Source: Brachyhypopomus gauderio
Taxonomy: Eukaryota; Chordata; Actinopteri; Gymnotiformes; Hypopomidae
Direction: 5' to 3'
DNA length: 64,000 bases
NCBI RefSeq assembly: GCF_052324685.1
Contig: NW_027506969.1
Coordinates: 331,001 to 395,000, forward strand
Both the position numbers and the translations under genes were made by a program. Below the pieces are notes generated by a model, which did no database searches, had not been told where the DNA came from, and saw only the letters and a program-made list of their open reading frames with translations. Within the stretch, counting starts at the first letter, position 1, and each line of letters opens with the position of its first letter. This document shows, piece after piece, positions 24,401 through 34,729 of the stretch.

Positions 24401-27400
24401 TTTTTTAAAGTAACGTTCCCAACACTGGCTAAGATTTAAAACCGGAGTATGGCGCTTACATAGACAACAGTGCAACTCAGAAACCTCTGTATTCCATCCC
24501 GTCTGGACAGCGCTACATATAAATTATGTCAGTCACTTGGCACCATCCGTCGTCCCCGTTATATCAACCGTGGTTCCAGAACTCGTCTCGTCATCCATCG
24601 CTCATCGGACTCTAATATTCCTGTTATCTGGACCAATAGATACAGCCGCCCTACAACTCCTTACTGACTACGAAGTGTAAACCTGGACCTTTTATGTACT
24701 CTTCCCTGCAACACCTCTCTGGCTTCGTCAAAATGCTACGAAACGACTAAAAATAGACATGGACTTGGATTACTGAATTGTCGCTGTATCACAGATAAAG
24801 CTGACGTTTTAAATGACCTCTAGATGGACAATAACCTCAGTATGTTTTTTCTCACCGAGACATGGCAGCCACCTGACGATTATCTTCATTTAAATCTTCT
24901 AGCATCTACTGGCCATAAATATTTAGCTAAACCTAGACCTCATGGGAAGGGTGGTGGGCTTGCTGTTGTTTTTCACAGTACACTTAATATCAGTCTCTGT
25001 GAATTTCACGAGGTGGTTTCTTTTGAATTTATGGCACTGAAACTGATCAGTTCAACTTCTGTCATGTTCTTGCTTATCTATCGTCCACCAAAGACTTCTA
25101 CCAACTTATTTTCTGAGCTCTGTGAGCTACTTACCCTGGTCAGCTCTACATGCCCAGCTCTAGTTTTGCTAGGAGATTTTAACCTTCATGTTGATGCTAA
25201 CAGCTCAATAACATCAGAGCTTGCTGCCGAACTGAACTGTTTAACCTAACACAACATCTCGACTTTCCCACCCATCTCCGTGGTCACATGTTGGACTTGA
25301 TCTGCTCCTCTGGCCTGTCAGTTGCTGATGTAACAGGATCGTTTGTTGGTGTCTCTAACCACAAGCTTATCAAAGCCACAATTAACATTATGGCCTCCTC
25401 TATCTTCCATTACACTGTTGTCCTGTCCCGATGAGATTTTGTCTGTTTACAATCATACATTGTCTGAAATATTGGACCAATCTGCTCCTATGAAGACTAG
25501 GCGGGTTCCTGCTGGCTGCTCTTGCCCATGGTTTACCCCAGAACTCCATGTTATGAAAACCACTGGTCGACGCCTCGAACGGCGTTACAAAAAAACTGGT
25601 CTCTCTGTTGACCAATTAGCATACACAAACCACATGCAGATCTACAGCTCCAATTAGCAGATCTACAGCTCCAATTAGCAGATCTACAGCTCTGCTCACT
25701 CCACCTATATCTCTTCAGCTATTAATACTTCTGGTAATAGACCCAAAGCTCTCTTTGCTACCATTAATAAACTCACTAAACTTCCATCATCTGATCATGT
25801 TAGCAGCACAGAACAGTGTGAAAAATGTCTGGCATTTTTAAAAAACAAAATTCATGAAATATACCAGCAGTTTCCATCTTCCCTTCCGCTTATAGTTAAG
25901 GGTGATAGGTACCTAAACCCAGAACACAAAGCTTTATCTACCTTCTCTTTCACTGAACCAGATGATATTGGTAAACTCATGACTAAATCAAATGCTTCTA
26001 CCTGTCTCCTTGACCCTGCCCCAACTTTGCTTCTCAAGAAGTGTCCTCTAGCTTTAACTACCCCCATATCACATTTCATTAATAGGTCTCTTTTTACTGG
26101 TTGTGTCCCAGGGCCCCTTAAGACAGCGATCATCACTCCCATCCTTAAAAAACCCAGTCTGGATCCAGACAAACTTGACAGCTACCGACCAATCTCAAAC
26201 CTCCCATTTCTTGCTCAACTGTTAGAAAGGGTAGTCGCTGCACAGATACAGACAAACATGAACGACAATGCGCACTTTGAGCCTTTTCAATCTGGATTCC
26301 GGACATTTCACAGTACTGAGACTGCCTTGTTACGGGTACTGAACGATCTTCTCTTAGCTGTAGATGCCGGTGAACTTAGTATTCTCCTCCTGCTCGACTT
26401 GAGCTCAGCATTTGACACAGTTAACCATATAGCATTCTCATTTCCCGTCTCTCATCCCTAGGCATAACTGGCACTTTCTATCATGGTTCAACTCGTATCT
26501 CTCCAATAGATCACATTGTGTTTCTTTGGGCAGACACACATCCTCCTACTGTTCTATCACCCAAGGAGTTCCTCAGGGATCCATCCTAGGTCCATTTCTC
26601 TTCATCATCTATATGCTACCACTTGGGAAGATAATTCATAGCCATGGCCTTAACTTCTACTGCTATGCTGATGACACACAGATTTATGTTAGCACTAAAT
26701 CCACCTCCACTCTGCCTCCTTCCGCTCTCATCTCCTGCCTGTTGGATCTTAGATGCTGGATGCACTCAAACTTTCTGCAGTTAAATAAAAACAAAACCAA
26801 AGTCCTGCTTGTTGGTTCAAAAACCGTTATATCAAAATTCCCAGATTTTACTCTCAACTTTGATGACGTGGCTGTGAAATCTTCTACATTGATACTCAAT
26901 TTTGAACCTCACATGAGGGCTTTATTTAAAAGTTCATTTTTCCATCTGCGGAACATTGCTTGCTTGCGTCCTGTGCTGTTAGACAAAGACGCTGAAATCC
27001 TGGTCCATGCCTTCATCTCATCTCGTTTAGATTACTGCAATGCACTTTTTCTTGGCCTCCCTAATAAATCCATACAGTCTCTCCAATATGTTCAGAATTC
27101 AGCTGCTCGAATTTACACACACTAAAACAATCGACTCATATCACACCTATTCTTCATCAGCTTCACTGGCTACCCATCCCTCTGTGTATACAGTTTAAAA
27201 TCCTGCTCCTCACATATAAATCCCTTAATGGTCTCACTCCAGATTATTTAGCACAGCTTCTACACCCTTATATCCCAAACCGAACACTTACTGTAGGTCC
27301 TCAGACACAGGTCTTCTGGTGGTTCAGAAATACAAGCTTTTTGTATTCTTCCCCATAGGATTTTTGTAAAGTGTCCTTGGATACTAGAAAGGCGCTATAT

Positions 27401-30073
27401 TTATAATAATATAATATAATAATATTATATAATAATAACTTATTATTATTATTATTAAATTAAAATTTTAAAAAGGAGTGAAACGCACAGCCCGTCACTG
27501 ATGGACTGTATGGACTATAGTTACTATATAGACTGCAGTTACTGTATGGACTATATGTGCTAGTCTGTATGTTCTTTGGTTACAGTACTGAATGCTGATA
27601 TACACTGTAGTGGGCTGTAGTTGGCTGTAGTTGGCTGTTAGCTGCTTTCTTGGTTCTGTTTAATATTTAATATTAATATTTGGTTCATGTTGGACAAAGC
27701 TTAAATTCTCAGGTTAAGATTAAGGTTAAATTAAGTCAAGGCTGGTGTACAGGAACACAGCTGGGTTAATCAGATCTAAACATGTCCTCTTCTAGCACCA
27801 TGTGTACCAAAATCAAGGAATTATAAATGGAATGACTGTTGCTGTTTAAATGTTAGGTACACAGGACACCACCTGACAGACACAAACACCTCCACCAGCC
27901 ACACCACCTGACAGAGAGACAAACACCAGCCACACCACCTGACAGAGACACAAACACCATCCACCAGCCACACCACCTGACAGACACAAACACCTCCAGC
28001 AGCCACACCACCTGACAGAGACACAAACACCACCCACACCACATGACAGAGACACAAACACCACCCACACCACCTGACAGAGACACAAACACCATCCACC
28101 AGCCACACCACCTGAGAGAGACACAAACACCACCCACCAGCCACACCACCTGACAGAGACACAAGAACCACCCACCAGCCACACCACCTGACAGAGAGAC
28201 AAACACCAGCCGCACCACCTGACAAACACCACCCACCAGCCACACCACCTGACAGAGACACAAACACCACCCACCAGCCACACCACCTGACAGAGACACA
28301 AACACCACCCACCAGCCACACCACCTCCCCACTCCCTGTGAGCTGTACAGGACACACCTGCCCGGAGGTGAGCGCCAGAGCCCAGGTGCTTACCCATCAT
28401 TCTCAGGGTCTGATGGTGCGTGCTGTGCGGTTGTGGGCGGAGCTGCAGGCGGCGGGCGATGAGGCCGTAGAGCAGCGTGAGCAGGGGGAGGGGCAACAGG
28501 AAGTAGAGGTTGTAGAGCCACAACATGGCCCTGAGCAGCCCGGACGTCTGCGCAAACTGGGTGGTGCGACACTCCGGCACGCCGTCGCCCAGATGCTCCA
28601 CCCCCACCAGCACCAACGCCGGCCCCGCACTCAGCATGGCCACACCCCACAGACCGCCAATCAGCCCCCGGACACGCCCACGTGTCACCAGGAGGCGGGC
28701 CCTGAGGGGGAAGCAGACGGCCAGGTAGCGCTCCACCCCCAACGCCGTCATGTGCAGGATGGAGGAGAAGGTGCAGCACTCACTCACAAACTGGGAGAGC
28801 TTACACACTGCGTCGCCTAGCAACCACGGCCGGTACCACCACAACTACAGGGGAGAGACACACAAACATAAACAAACACACACACACACAAAAATATCAA
28901 CTATAATAACTCTACTCCTATAATAAATCATCATATATAGAAAATAAACTAGAATAACCCTCGTCCTATAATAAATCAGTATAAACTAGAATAACCCTGG
29001 TCCTATAATAATTCAGAATGTTATAGTAAATATATTAGAACCTGTAACAACTTTCTTGCCATTTGTTGAATATTTCACCAAATGGAAATTTCAGCTTTTC
29101 TTTGTGGGAAGATTTTATATATCACAAACACCCATAACCTCATAGTAAATAAACAAGACATACCTGTAACCCTGTACATAGAGTACAATAATGGTGATGG
29201 TGTTGGTGGTGGTGATGATGGTGGTGATGATTATGGTGATGATTGTGGTGGTGTTGGAGGTGGTAATGATGGTGGTGATGGAGGTGTTGATAATGGTGGT
29301 AATGGTGATGATGGATGGTTATTATGGTGGTGATGATGATGGTGGTGATGATTATGGTGATGATGATAGTGATGGTGGTGATGATGATGATTGTGGTGGT
29401 GTTGGAGGTGGTAATGATGGTGGTGATGGAGATGTTGATAATGGTGGTAATGGTGATGATGGTGGTGATGATTATGGTGATGATGGTGATTATGGTGGTG
29501 ATGATGGTGATGAAGGTTAACTCTAGCTTGTTGTGCTTTGTAAATAGTGGTAATTAACTGTGGTTAGCTGTAGCTGATTGTGGTTGTCTGTGGTTTGCTA
29601 TAGTTAGCCTGGTTATCTGTAACAAGGGCACTGAAATACTTACCAGGATTTTTTCCCTCATCTATAAAGCAAAGGTTTGTGTATAACTACAGATTTTGGT
29701 AACATTTGATGGATTTGTATAATATCTTACAGTGCTTGATAAGGCAAACAGATACATGAGTAAACATGTATGTTTACTCACGTGTAAGTGTCTGTACCTT
29801 ATAGAGGTCAAGAGGCATCAGTACAAGAATCAGAATGTCCGACACCGCCATACTGCTGAGGTACAGGTAGAGGGTGCTTCTCATCTGGGGGCGGAGCCAA
29901 ACCACCAGAATCGTCACAATATTACCCAGCAGGCCAAACACCAACAACGGCACACACAGTGCTGTTACAGTGGCCAGCTCAGATTGGCTGAAGAGCGGTA
30001 GTTCTGTCCCGTAATCCCAGTAGGAGGAGTTATCACAGCTACCTGAACCAGAACCGTCCACTGTCTCCTCCAT
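18197..30073 (-). CDS. mlnr: Motilin/ghrelin-receptor family GPCR, three coding exons, 341 aa
   Basis: Class A peptide-hormone GPCR of the plasma membrane, expected to bind motilin or ghrelin and signal through Gq. Exons 30073-29798, 28844-28394 and 18495-18197 join in phases 0 and 1 to give 341 codons. Visible: an N-glycosylation site (NSS) near residue 15; TM1-TM2 in exon 1; TM3-TM5 in exon 2, with Cys106 and a DRY-variant ERY at 130-132; TM6-TM7 in exon 3, with CWLP at 252-255 and NPLLY at 295-299. The stretch HMTALGVERYLAVC plus LSAGP and LVGVE resembles MLNR, while the TM6-TM7 part (FVLFYLSAAINP) is closer to GHSR. The family is therefore secure and the paralogue less so. The intron between TM5 and TM6 is the one shared by human GHSR and MLNR; the intron after TM2 is extra. 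The start is the first ATG of the open exon. Confidence 0.86.
18496..20148 (-). repeat. 22/26-bp minisatellite abutting mlnr exon 3
   Basis: Roughly 65-70 units of two lengths (22 and 26 bp). On minus each unit reads TGGTGATGGTGTTT, then CTC or CTCTCTC, then TGCAG. Each repeats the acceptor plus the first exon 3 bases (exon 3 begins TGGTGATCGTGGTGGTGTTT). Very homogeneous. It creates two 600-codon plus-strand frames that are not genes. Confidence 0.95.
20150..21345. other. Unique spacer between two halves of the intron 2 array
   Basis: No gene. Contains a MITE-like element at 20502-20760; the remainder is AT-rich and unassigned. Confidence 0.5.
20502..20760. mobile_element. Mariner-like MITE
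   Basis: TIRs TACAGGCGG...TTCCCGAGTTACGA and (inverted) TACAGGCGGTCCCCGGGTTACG; terminal TA consistent with a TA target. Confidence 0.6.
21351..22352 (-). repeat. Diverged second block of the mlnr intron 2 minisatellite
   Basis: About 40 units of about 22-26 bp, minus consensus TGATGGTGTTTCTATCTGCAG, with GCTGATGG and GGTGATGG alternating. Related to 18496-20148 but more variable. Confidence 0.9.
22353..23470 (+). mobile_element. L1-like LINE ORF2 3' fragment
   Basis: Frames encode the C-terminal Cys motif (CERCSMSSCNLSHMFFFC) and the L1-type tail LARRRILLLWKSSKPPTSLM, FLRLEKIRF, LKFYLKWNSF. Frameshifted and 5'-truncated; a T/G-rich 3' UTR follows. Confidence 0.75.
23510..24427. mobile_element. 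hAT-like non-autonomous element, perfect 8-bp TSD
   Basis: Ends CTGTGTTGCGAATAACG and AACGTTCCCAACACTG. TSD GCTAAGAT at 23502-23509 and 24428-24435. Includes AAGTTACTTT-type subterminal repeats. Confidence 0.8.
24436..27430 (+). mobile_element. L2/CR1-like LINE, degenerate
   Basis: Endonuclease part 24824-25249 (FFLTETWQPPDDYLHLN, LIYRPPKTS, VLLGDFNLH); pre-RT and RT 25979-27125 (SYRPISNLPFLAQLLERVV, LLDLSSAFDTVNH, GVPQGSILGPFLFIIYM, YADDTQIY). Broken by stops and frameshifts near 25250, 25640 and 26460. The 3' end AAAGGCGCTATATTTATAAT is L2-like. Inserted in mlnr intron 2 opposite to the gene. Confidence 0.88.
27871..28327 (-). repeat. 38-bp minisatellite beside the mlnr exon 2 donor
   Basis: About 12 units. 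Minus strand core GGTGGTGTTTGTGTCTCTGT followed by CAGGTGGTGTGGCTGGTGG. Begins about 65 bp past the exon 2 donor. Open in several frames because the units are Val/Gly/Trp/Cys-rich. Confidence 0.92.
28394..28844 (-). CDS. mlnr: mlnr-like exon 2 (ECL1 to end of ICL3)
   Basis: Acceptor CCTGTAG|TTGTGG and donor ATGATGG|GTAAGC give 451 nt, ending in phase 1. It encodes LWWYRPWLLGDAVCKL, TM3 with ERY, TM4 with SAGP, the ECL2 cysteine (VPECRTTQ), TM5 and the HQTLRMM loop that precedes TM6. GC-rich, unlike the flanking introns. Confidence 0.87.
29188..29518 (+). repeat. GGT/GAT trinucleotide-type array
   Basis: Irregular TGGTGATGATGGTGG repeats in mlnr intron 1. Long frames here are low-complexity artefacts. 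Confidence 0.9.
29798..30073 (-). CDS. mlnr: mlnr-like exon 1 (TM1-TM2)
   Basis: 92 codons starting MEETVDGSG and ending DLYK. The donor AAG|GTACAG gives a phase 0 end. It contains the acidic/Asn-Ser N-terminus, TM1 (VTALCVPLLVFGLLGN...) and TM2 (LYLSSMAVSDILILVLMPLD). Confidence 0.86.
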
Positions 30074-31463
30074 CTCTTACACAAAAACAGGCATCATACA
30101 TCCAACACGCTGGAAAGAGGTCGTCCTGAAAGACAACAAACAACAGTCCAAATTCAGAGAGACCTGAAACTGTGGTCTGATACTGTTTGTCTGATACTGT
30201 GGTCTGATACAGTCCAGTGCTAGAACAGATGAGAGAATACAGACTGCAGGTCTGGTCTGAACTCACACAGAGATGGAAGAAGATACAAAAGAAGCAGAGA
30301 AGGAGGGAAAGAGAGTGTGTTCTCCTGCTCAGGCTCTTGGGTCTTTATCACGCAGATAGAGAAAATCAAATCATCAAAAATCACAAGTGTGTGTGGTCCT
30401 CTAATGCAGCTCCAGCGTGTGTCCTGTGAACTCCAGCAATGCGACTCTCACTCTGCCAGAGAAATGTCTGTTAGCACCCACAGCCACGCCTCCACAGCAT
30501 GGCCACACCCCCACACCATGGCCACACCGCCACATCATGGATACACCCCCATGCTTTGTTATCAGCAACATCAACACATCTCTGAGCCCAGTGTGTCAAC
30601 ATAACTGTATTCTGTGTATTCTGTTCTCTTCCTCTCTGTCTCCTGCTGCCTTGTCAAAAGGAAGCGATCAAACCCACAGAGGAACACTGAATTACTCACT
30701 GAAGTACTGTGTGAGCAATCCAATGTTCCTCTGCAGGTTCCTCTACAGATCAATCAATCAATCAAATGTTATTTACAGTATATAGCGCTTTTTTTGACAG
30801 GTGTTGTCACAAAGCAGCTTTACAAGAGTCCAAGCCCCAGTGAGCAAGCCACATCCGTGTCTGCTGTCAGGAACATGGTGCTGTTCTTGGTGTGTGCGCA
30901 TCTGGACATACATGATTCCCCCATCCACACACACACACAAAATTATATACAAATTATAAAATATTACCTAGTTGCCATGTTATGGCTGTGGCTGTTTTGG
31001 TTATTTTCTTAATGATTATTTAACATTTTTGTTTTGGTCATTATTGGTCATAGAAATTCAGATTTTAAATGTATATGCTCAGGAAAAAAATAGTGGAAAA
31101 CAAAACATTTAAAAATGTGCAAATGTTGTAAATAAACAACCTGTTTTATTTTATCACAGTTAACATTACACACACAAATACTGTGTACACATATTTATTA
31201 ATTACCTACACATCAAAAACAGACTAGATGAAGTAATGAACTTCAGATCATATTAGATGAAGGAATGAACTTCAGATCATATTAGATGCACATGAGGCCT
31301 TGAGATAGGAACCGTTCTAAGAACATATTGGATGAAAAGTTCACATCATAAGTGTGTATATGTGTAAATATATTTCTATCTAAATAATGGACACCAATGT
31401 CCAAGACATTTGTTCAGTAGTCAAATTCCTGTACATATTAAAACCACAGACAAATCACTGTAA

Positions 31464-31523
<60 letters not shown>

Positions 31524-31636
31524 GGTCAGACATACACACATGTTGGAGCTTCCTCAGGTTTACATGCACTACCTGCACTCATCATCATCATCATCATCAC
31601 ATTCTTGGCCACACCCAAACGGAAGCTCAGGTGAGG
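30074..31636. other. Interval between mlnr start and ppp1r35 stop
   Basis: Should hold the mlnr promoter/5' UTR (30074-30480) and the ppp1r35 3' UTR (below 31637). Contains a SINE-like scrap (30750-30855), a CATGGCCACACC tandem at 30500-30550 and a (CA)n run at 31466-31520. No additional gene seen. Confidence 0.5.
30750..30855 (+). repeat. Partial copy of the 9985-type dispersed repeat
   Basis: TATATAGCGCTTTTTTTGAC..GTTGTCACAAAGCAGC..CCAGTGAGCAAGCCA. Confidence 0.55.
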
Positions 31637-31816
31637 TCACGCCTCCCACTGCCTGCGCCGCTCATGTAGGTGAAAGGTCGTGTCACTGGGTCGAGGGACA
31701 GGACGCAGGCTGGCCAGGGAGATTTGGTCACCTGGCAACAGAGGAGTCTCTCTGATAAGCTGGTGTGTGTTGTAGAAGGTGAGCAGGTTTGGTCCCTCTG
31801 CTGGTCGCGTTTGGAA
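31637..31816 (-). CDS. ppp1r35: ppp1r35 exon 5 (terminal)
   Basis: Acceptor GTGCCTGCAG|TTCCAA, 59 codons plus TGA. Ends ...RPSDTTFHLHERRRQWEA, the family C-terminus. Confidence 0.89.
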   Translation of the reverse strand, partial: FQTRPAEGPNLLTFYNTHQLIRETPLLPGDQISLASLRPVPRPSDTTFHLHERRRQWEA

Positions 31817-32179
31817 CTGCAGGCACACAAACATCTGCCGTCACACCCTCCCAAGATATTATTAGAACCACGGAAATGAAAGTGTATTAGTAGTGAGGAC
31901 CTCTATAAAACAAACACACACTAAACACTAACCTGAACACTCACACAATTAAAATAAGGAAAACATTAAAAAACATCTCAATAAAACCCCAAAACAGAAA
32001 TATTTGTCCAACATAAATATTTAATTTCACACTGAGCACCGACTAAATTAACCATAAATAATAATAAGGAGGGATGTAATGTATGAGTGATGTAATGTTC
32101 TATAGCTGTGTGTGTGTTTCATATGTATGTTTCTAGAAATGTAGGACTGGGCCATTATTTATACTTGACTCCTTCCACT

Positions 32180-32221
<42 letters not shown>

Positions 32222-32627
32222 CTCTCTCAATATCATTGTTATTTAAAAAAGTGTTTCTTCAGACCTTGCTGCTGTATGTGGCTGTGGGCGGAGCTAGTGC
32301 TGGCCTATCCTGTAGCACCTGGCTGATGAGCTGGTCGTGTGATAGGTTGACGTTAACTAGAGCCCGGTACATGTGCTGAGAGCGTGGAAAATTCAGCCCT
32401 AATGGGAAGAAGAAGGGACAGTGAGTGTGTGTGTGTGTACATGTGAGTGAGTGTACGTGTGTGTGTGTGTGTGTGTGTGTGCGTGCGTGCGTGTACATGT
32501 GAGTGTGCGTCTGTACATGTGTGTGTGTGTGTGTATGTGAGTGTGTACACATGTGAGTGTGTGTGTGTGTGACAGTGTGGTTGTGTGTACGTGTGTGTGT
32601 GTACATGTGAGTGTGTGTGTGTGTACA

Positions 32628-32658
<31 letters not shown>

Positions 32659-34522
32659 TACCCTTTGAGGCTTTTACTCTGATACATTCCTGAGTAAGTG
32701 TTGAGTTTTGCAGTTTCTCTTGCACAGCCTTGTGGGCATCAAACTCCACCTCTTCCAGCTGCCGAATCTCCGCCTTTAGAGCCAGAGTGGAGTTTAGCTC
32801 CGCCTCCTCTAAACGTGGTAAATCACTCTGAGCGGACACATCTGTCAGAAGATGGCCACACCTGTATGTTACCTTCTGTCAATCTCTCAACCACACACAC
32901 ATATACACACACATTATACATTTATACGGTGCCTTGCGAAAGTATTCAGCCCCCCTCAACTTTTGCCTCATTTCAGGCTTCAAACAAAGATATACAATTT
33001 TTATTATTTTGTGAAGAAATCAACAACATGAGGGACACAAATGTGAAGTGGAATTAAATTAATTGGATTTTTAAAACTTTTTTAACAAATAAAAAAACTG
33101 AAAAGTTGGGTGTGCAAAATTATTTTCAGTGTAGCAAACTCTCTCCAGAAGTGCAGTGAAGATCTCTGAATCATCCAGTGTTGTACTAAATGACTGATGA
33201 TGATAAATAGAATCCATCTGTGTGTAATCAAGTCTCCGTATAAATGCACATGCTCTGTGATAGTCTCAGAGATCTGTTTAATGTGCAGAGAGCATCATGA
33301 AGACCAAGGAACACACCAGGAAGGTCCGAGATACTGTTGTGGAGAAGCAAGCGATCATATTGAAATGGAAGGAGTATCAAACCACTGCAAATCTTCCAAG
33401 ACCTGTTTGTTCCTCTAAACTTTCATCTCAAACAAAGAGAGGACTGATCAGAGATCCAGCCAAGAGGCCCATGATGTCTCTGGATGAACTGCTGAGATCT
33501 ACAGCTGAGGTGGGAGTCTGTCCATAGGACCACAATCAGTCCTACACTGCACTAATCTGGCCTTCACGGAAGAGTGGCAAGAAGAAAGCTATTTCTCAAA
33601 GATATCCCTAAAACGTCATTTAAACCTCATTTAAAGACACACCAAACATGTGGAAGAGCGAGCTCTGGTCAGAGGAAACCAAAATCAAACATTTTGGCAA
33701 CAATGCATAACGATATTTTGAGCAACACAGCTCATCACCCTGAACACACCATCCCCACTGTCAAACACTGTGGTGGCAGCATCATGGTTTGGGCCTGTTT
33801 CTTCAGCAGGGACAGAGAAGATGGTTCAAACTGATGGGAAGATGGATGGAGCCAAATACAGGACCATTCTGGATTAAACCTGTTGGAGTCTGTAAAAGAC
33901 CCGAGACTGGGACACAGATTTATCTTCCAACAAGACAATGACCCAAAACATGAAGCAAAATCTAAAATGGAACGGTTCACAAATAAACGTATCCAGGTGT
34001 TAGAACGACCAGGTCAAAGTTCAGACCTGAATCCAATCGAGAATCTGTGGAAAGAGCAGAAAACTGCTGTTCACTAATGCTCTCCATCCAACCTCACTGA
34101 GCTCCAGCTGTTTTGCAAGGAAGAATGGGCAAGAATTTCAGTCTCTTGACATGCAAGCAACTTGCAGCTGTAATCGCAGCAAAAGGTGGTGCTACAAAGT
34201 ATTAATGCAAGGGGGCCGAATATTTTTGAATGCCCCATTTTTCAGTTTTTTATTTGTTAAAAAAGTTTTAAATATCCAATTAATTTAGTTCCACTTGACG
34301 ATTGTGTCCCACGTGTTGTTGATTCTGTTGTATATATCTTTGTTTGAACCCTGAAATGAGGCTAAAGGTTCAAAATTTTAAGGGGGCCGAATACTTTCGT
34401 AAGGTACGGTATATAAATATTTATACATGCACACACATTATAGATTTATATATACATATTTATACGCACACATTATAGATTTATATATACATATGAACAT
34501 ATTTATGCACACACTCACATTG

Positions 34523-34572
<50 letters not shown>

Positions 34573-34578
34573 ATTGAT

Positions 34579-34610
<32 letters not shown>

Positions 34611-34614
34611 ATTG

Positions 34615-34649
<35 letters not shown>

Positions 34650-34672
34650 TACACACACACACACACATTGAT

Positions 34673-34729
<57 letters not shown>

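Noticed and set aside
27821..28357. Extra minus-strand frames of 159 and 178 codons
   Set aside because: Other frames of the 38-bp array; only the frame continuous with mlnr exon 2 is worth a test.
29191..29557. Plus-strand Met/Val/Asp-rich frames
   Set aside because: GGT/GAT repeat in mlnr intron 1.
33297..34077. Functional Tc1 transposase
   Set aside because: The frame is broken into at least three pieces by shifts and stops, so it is a dead element.
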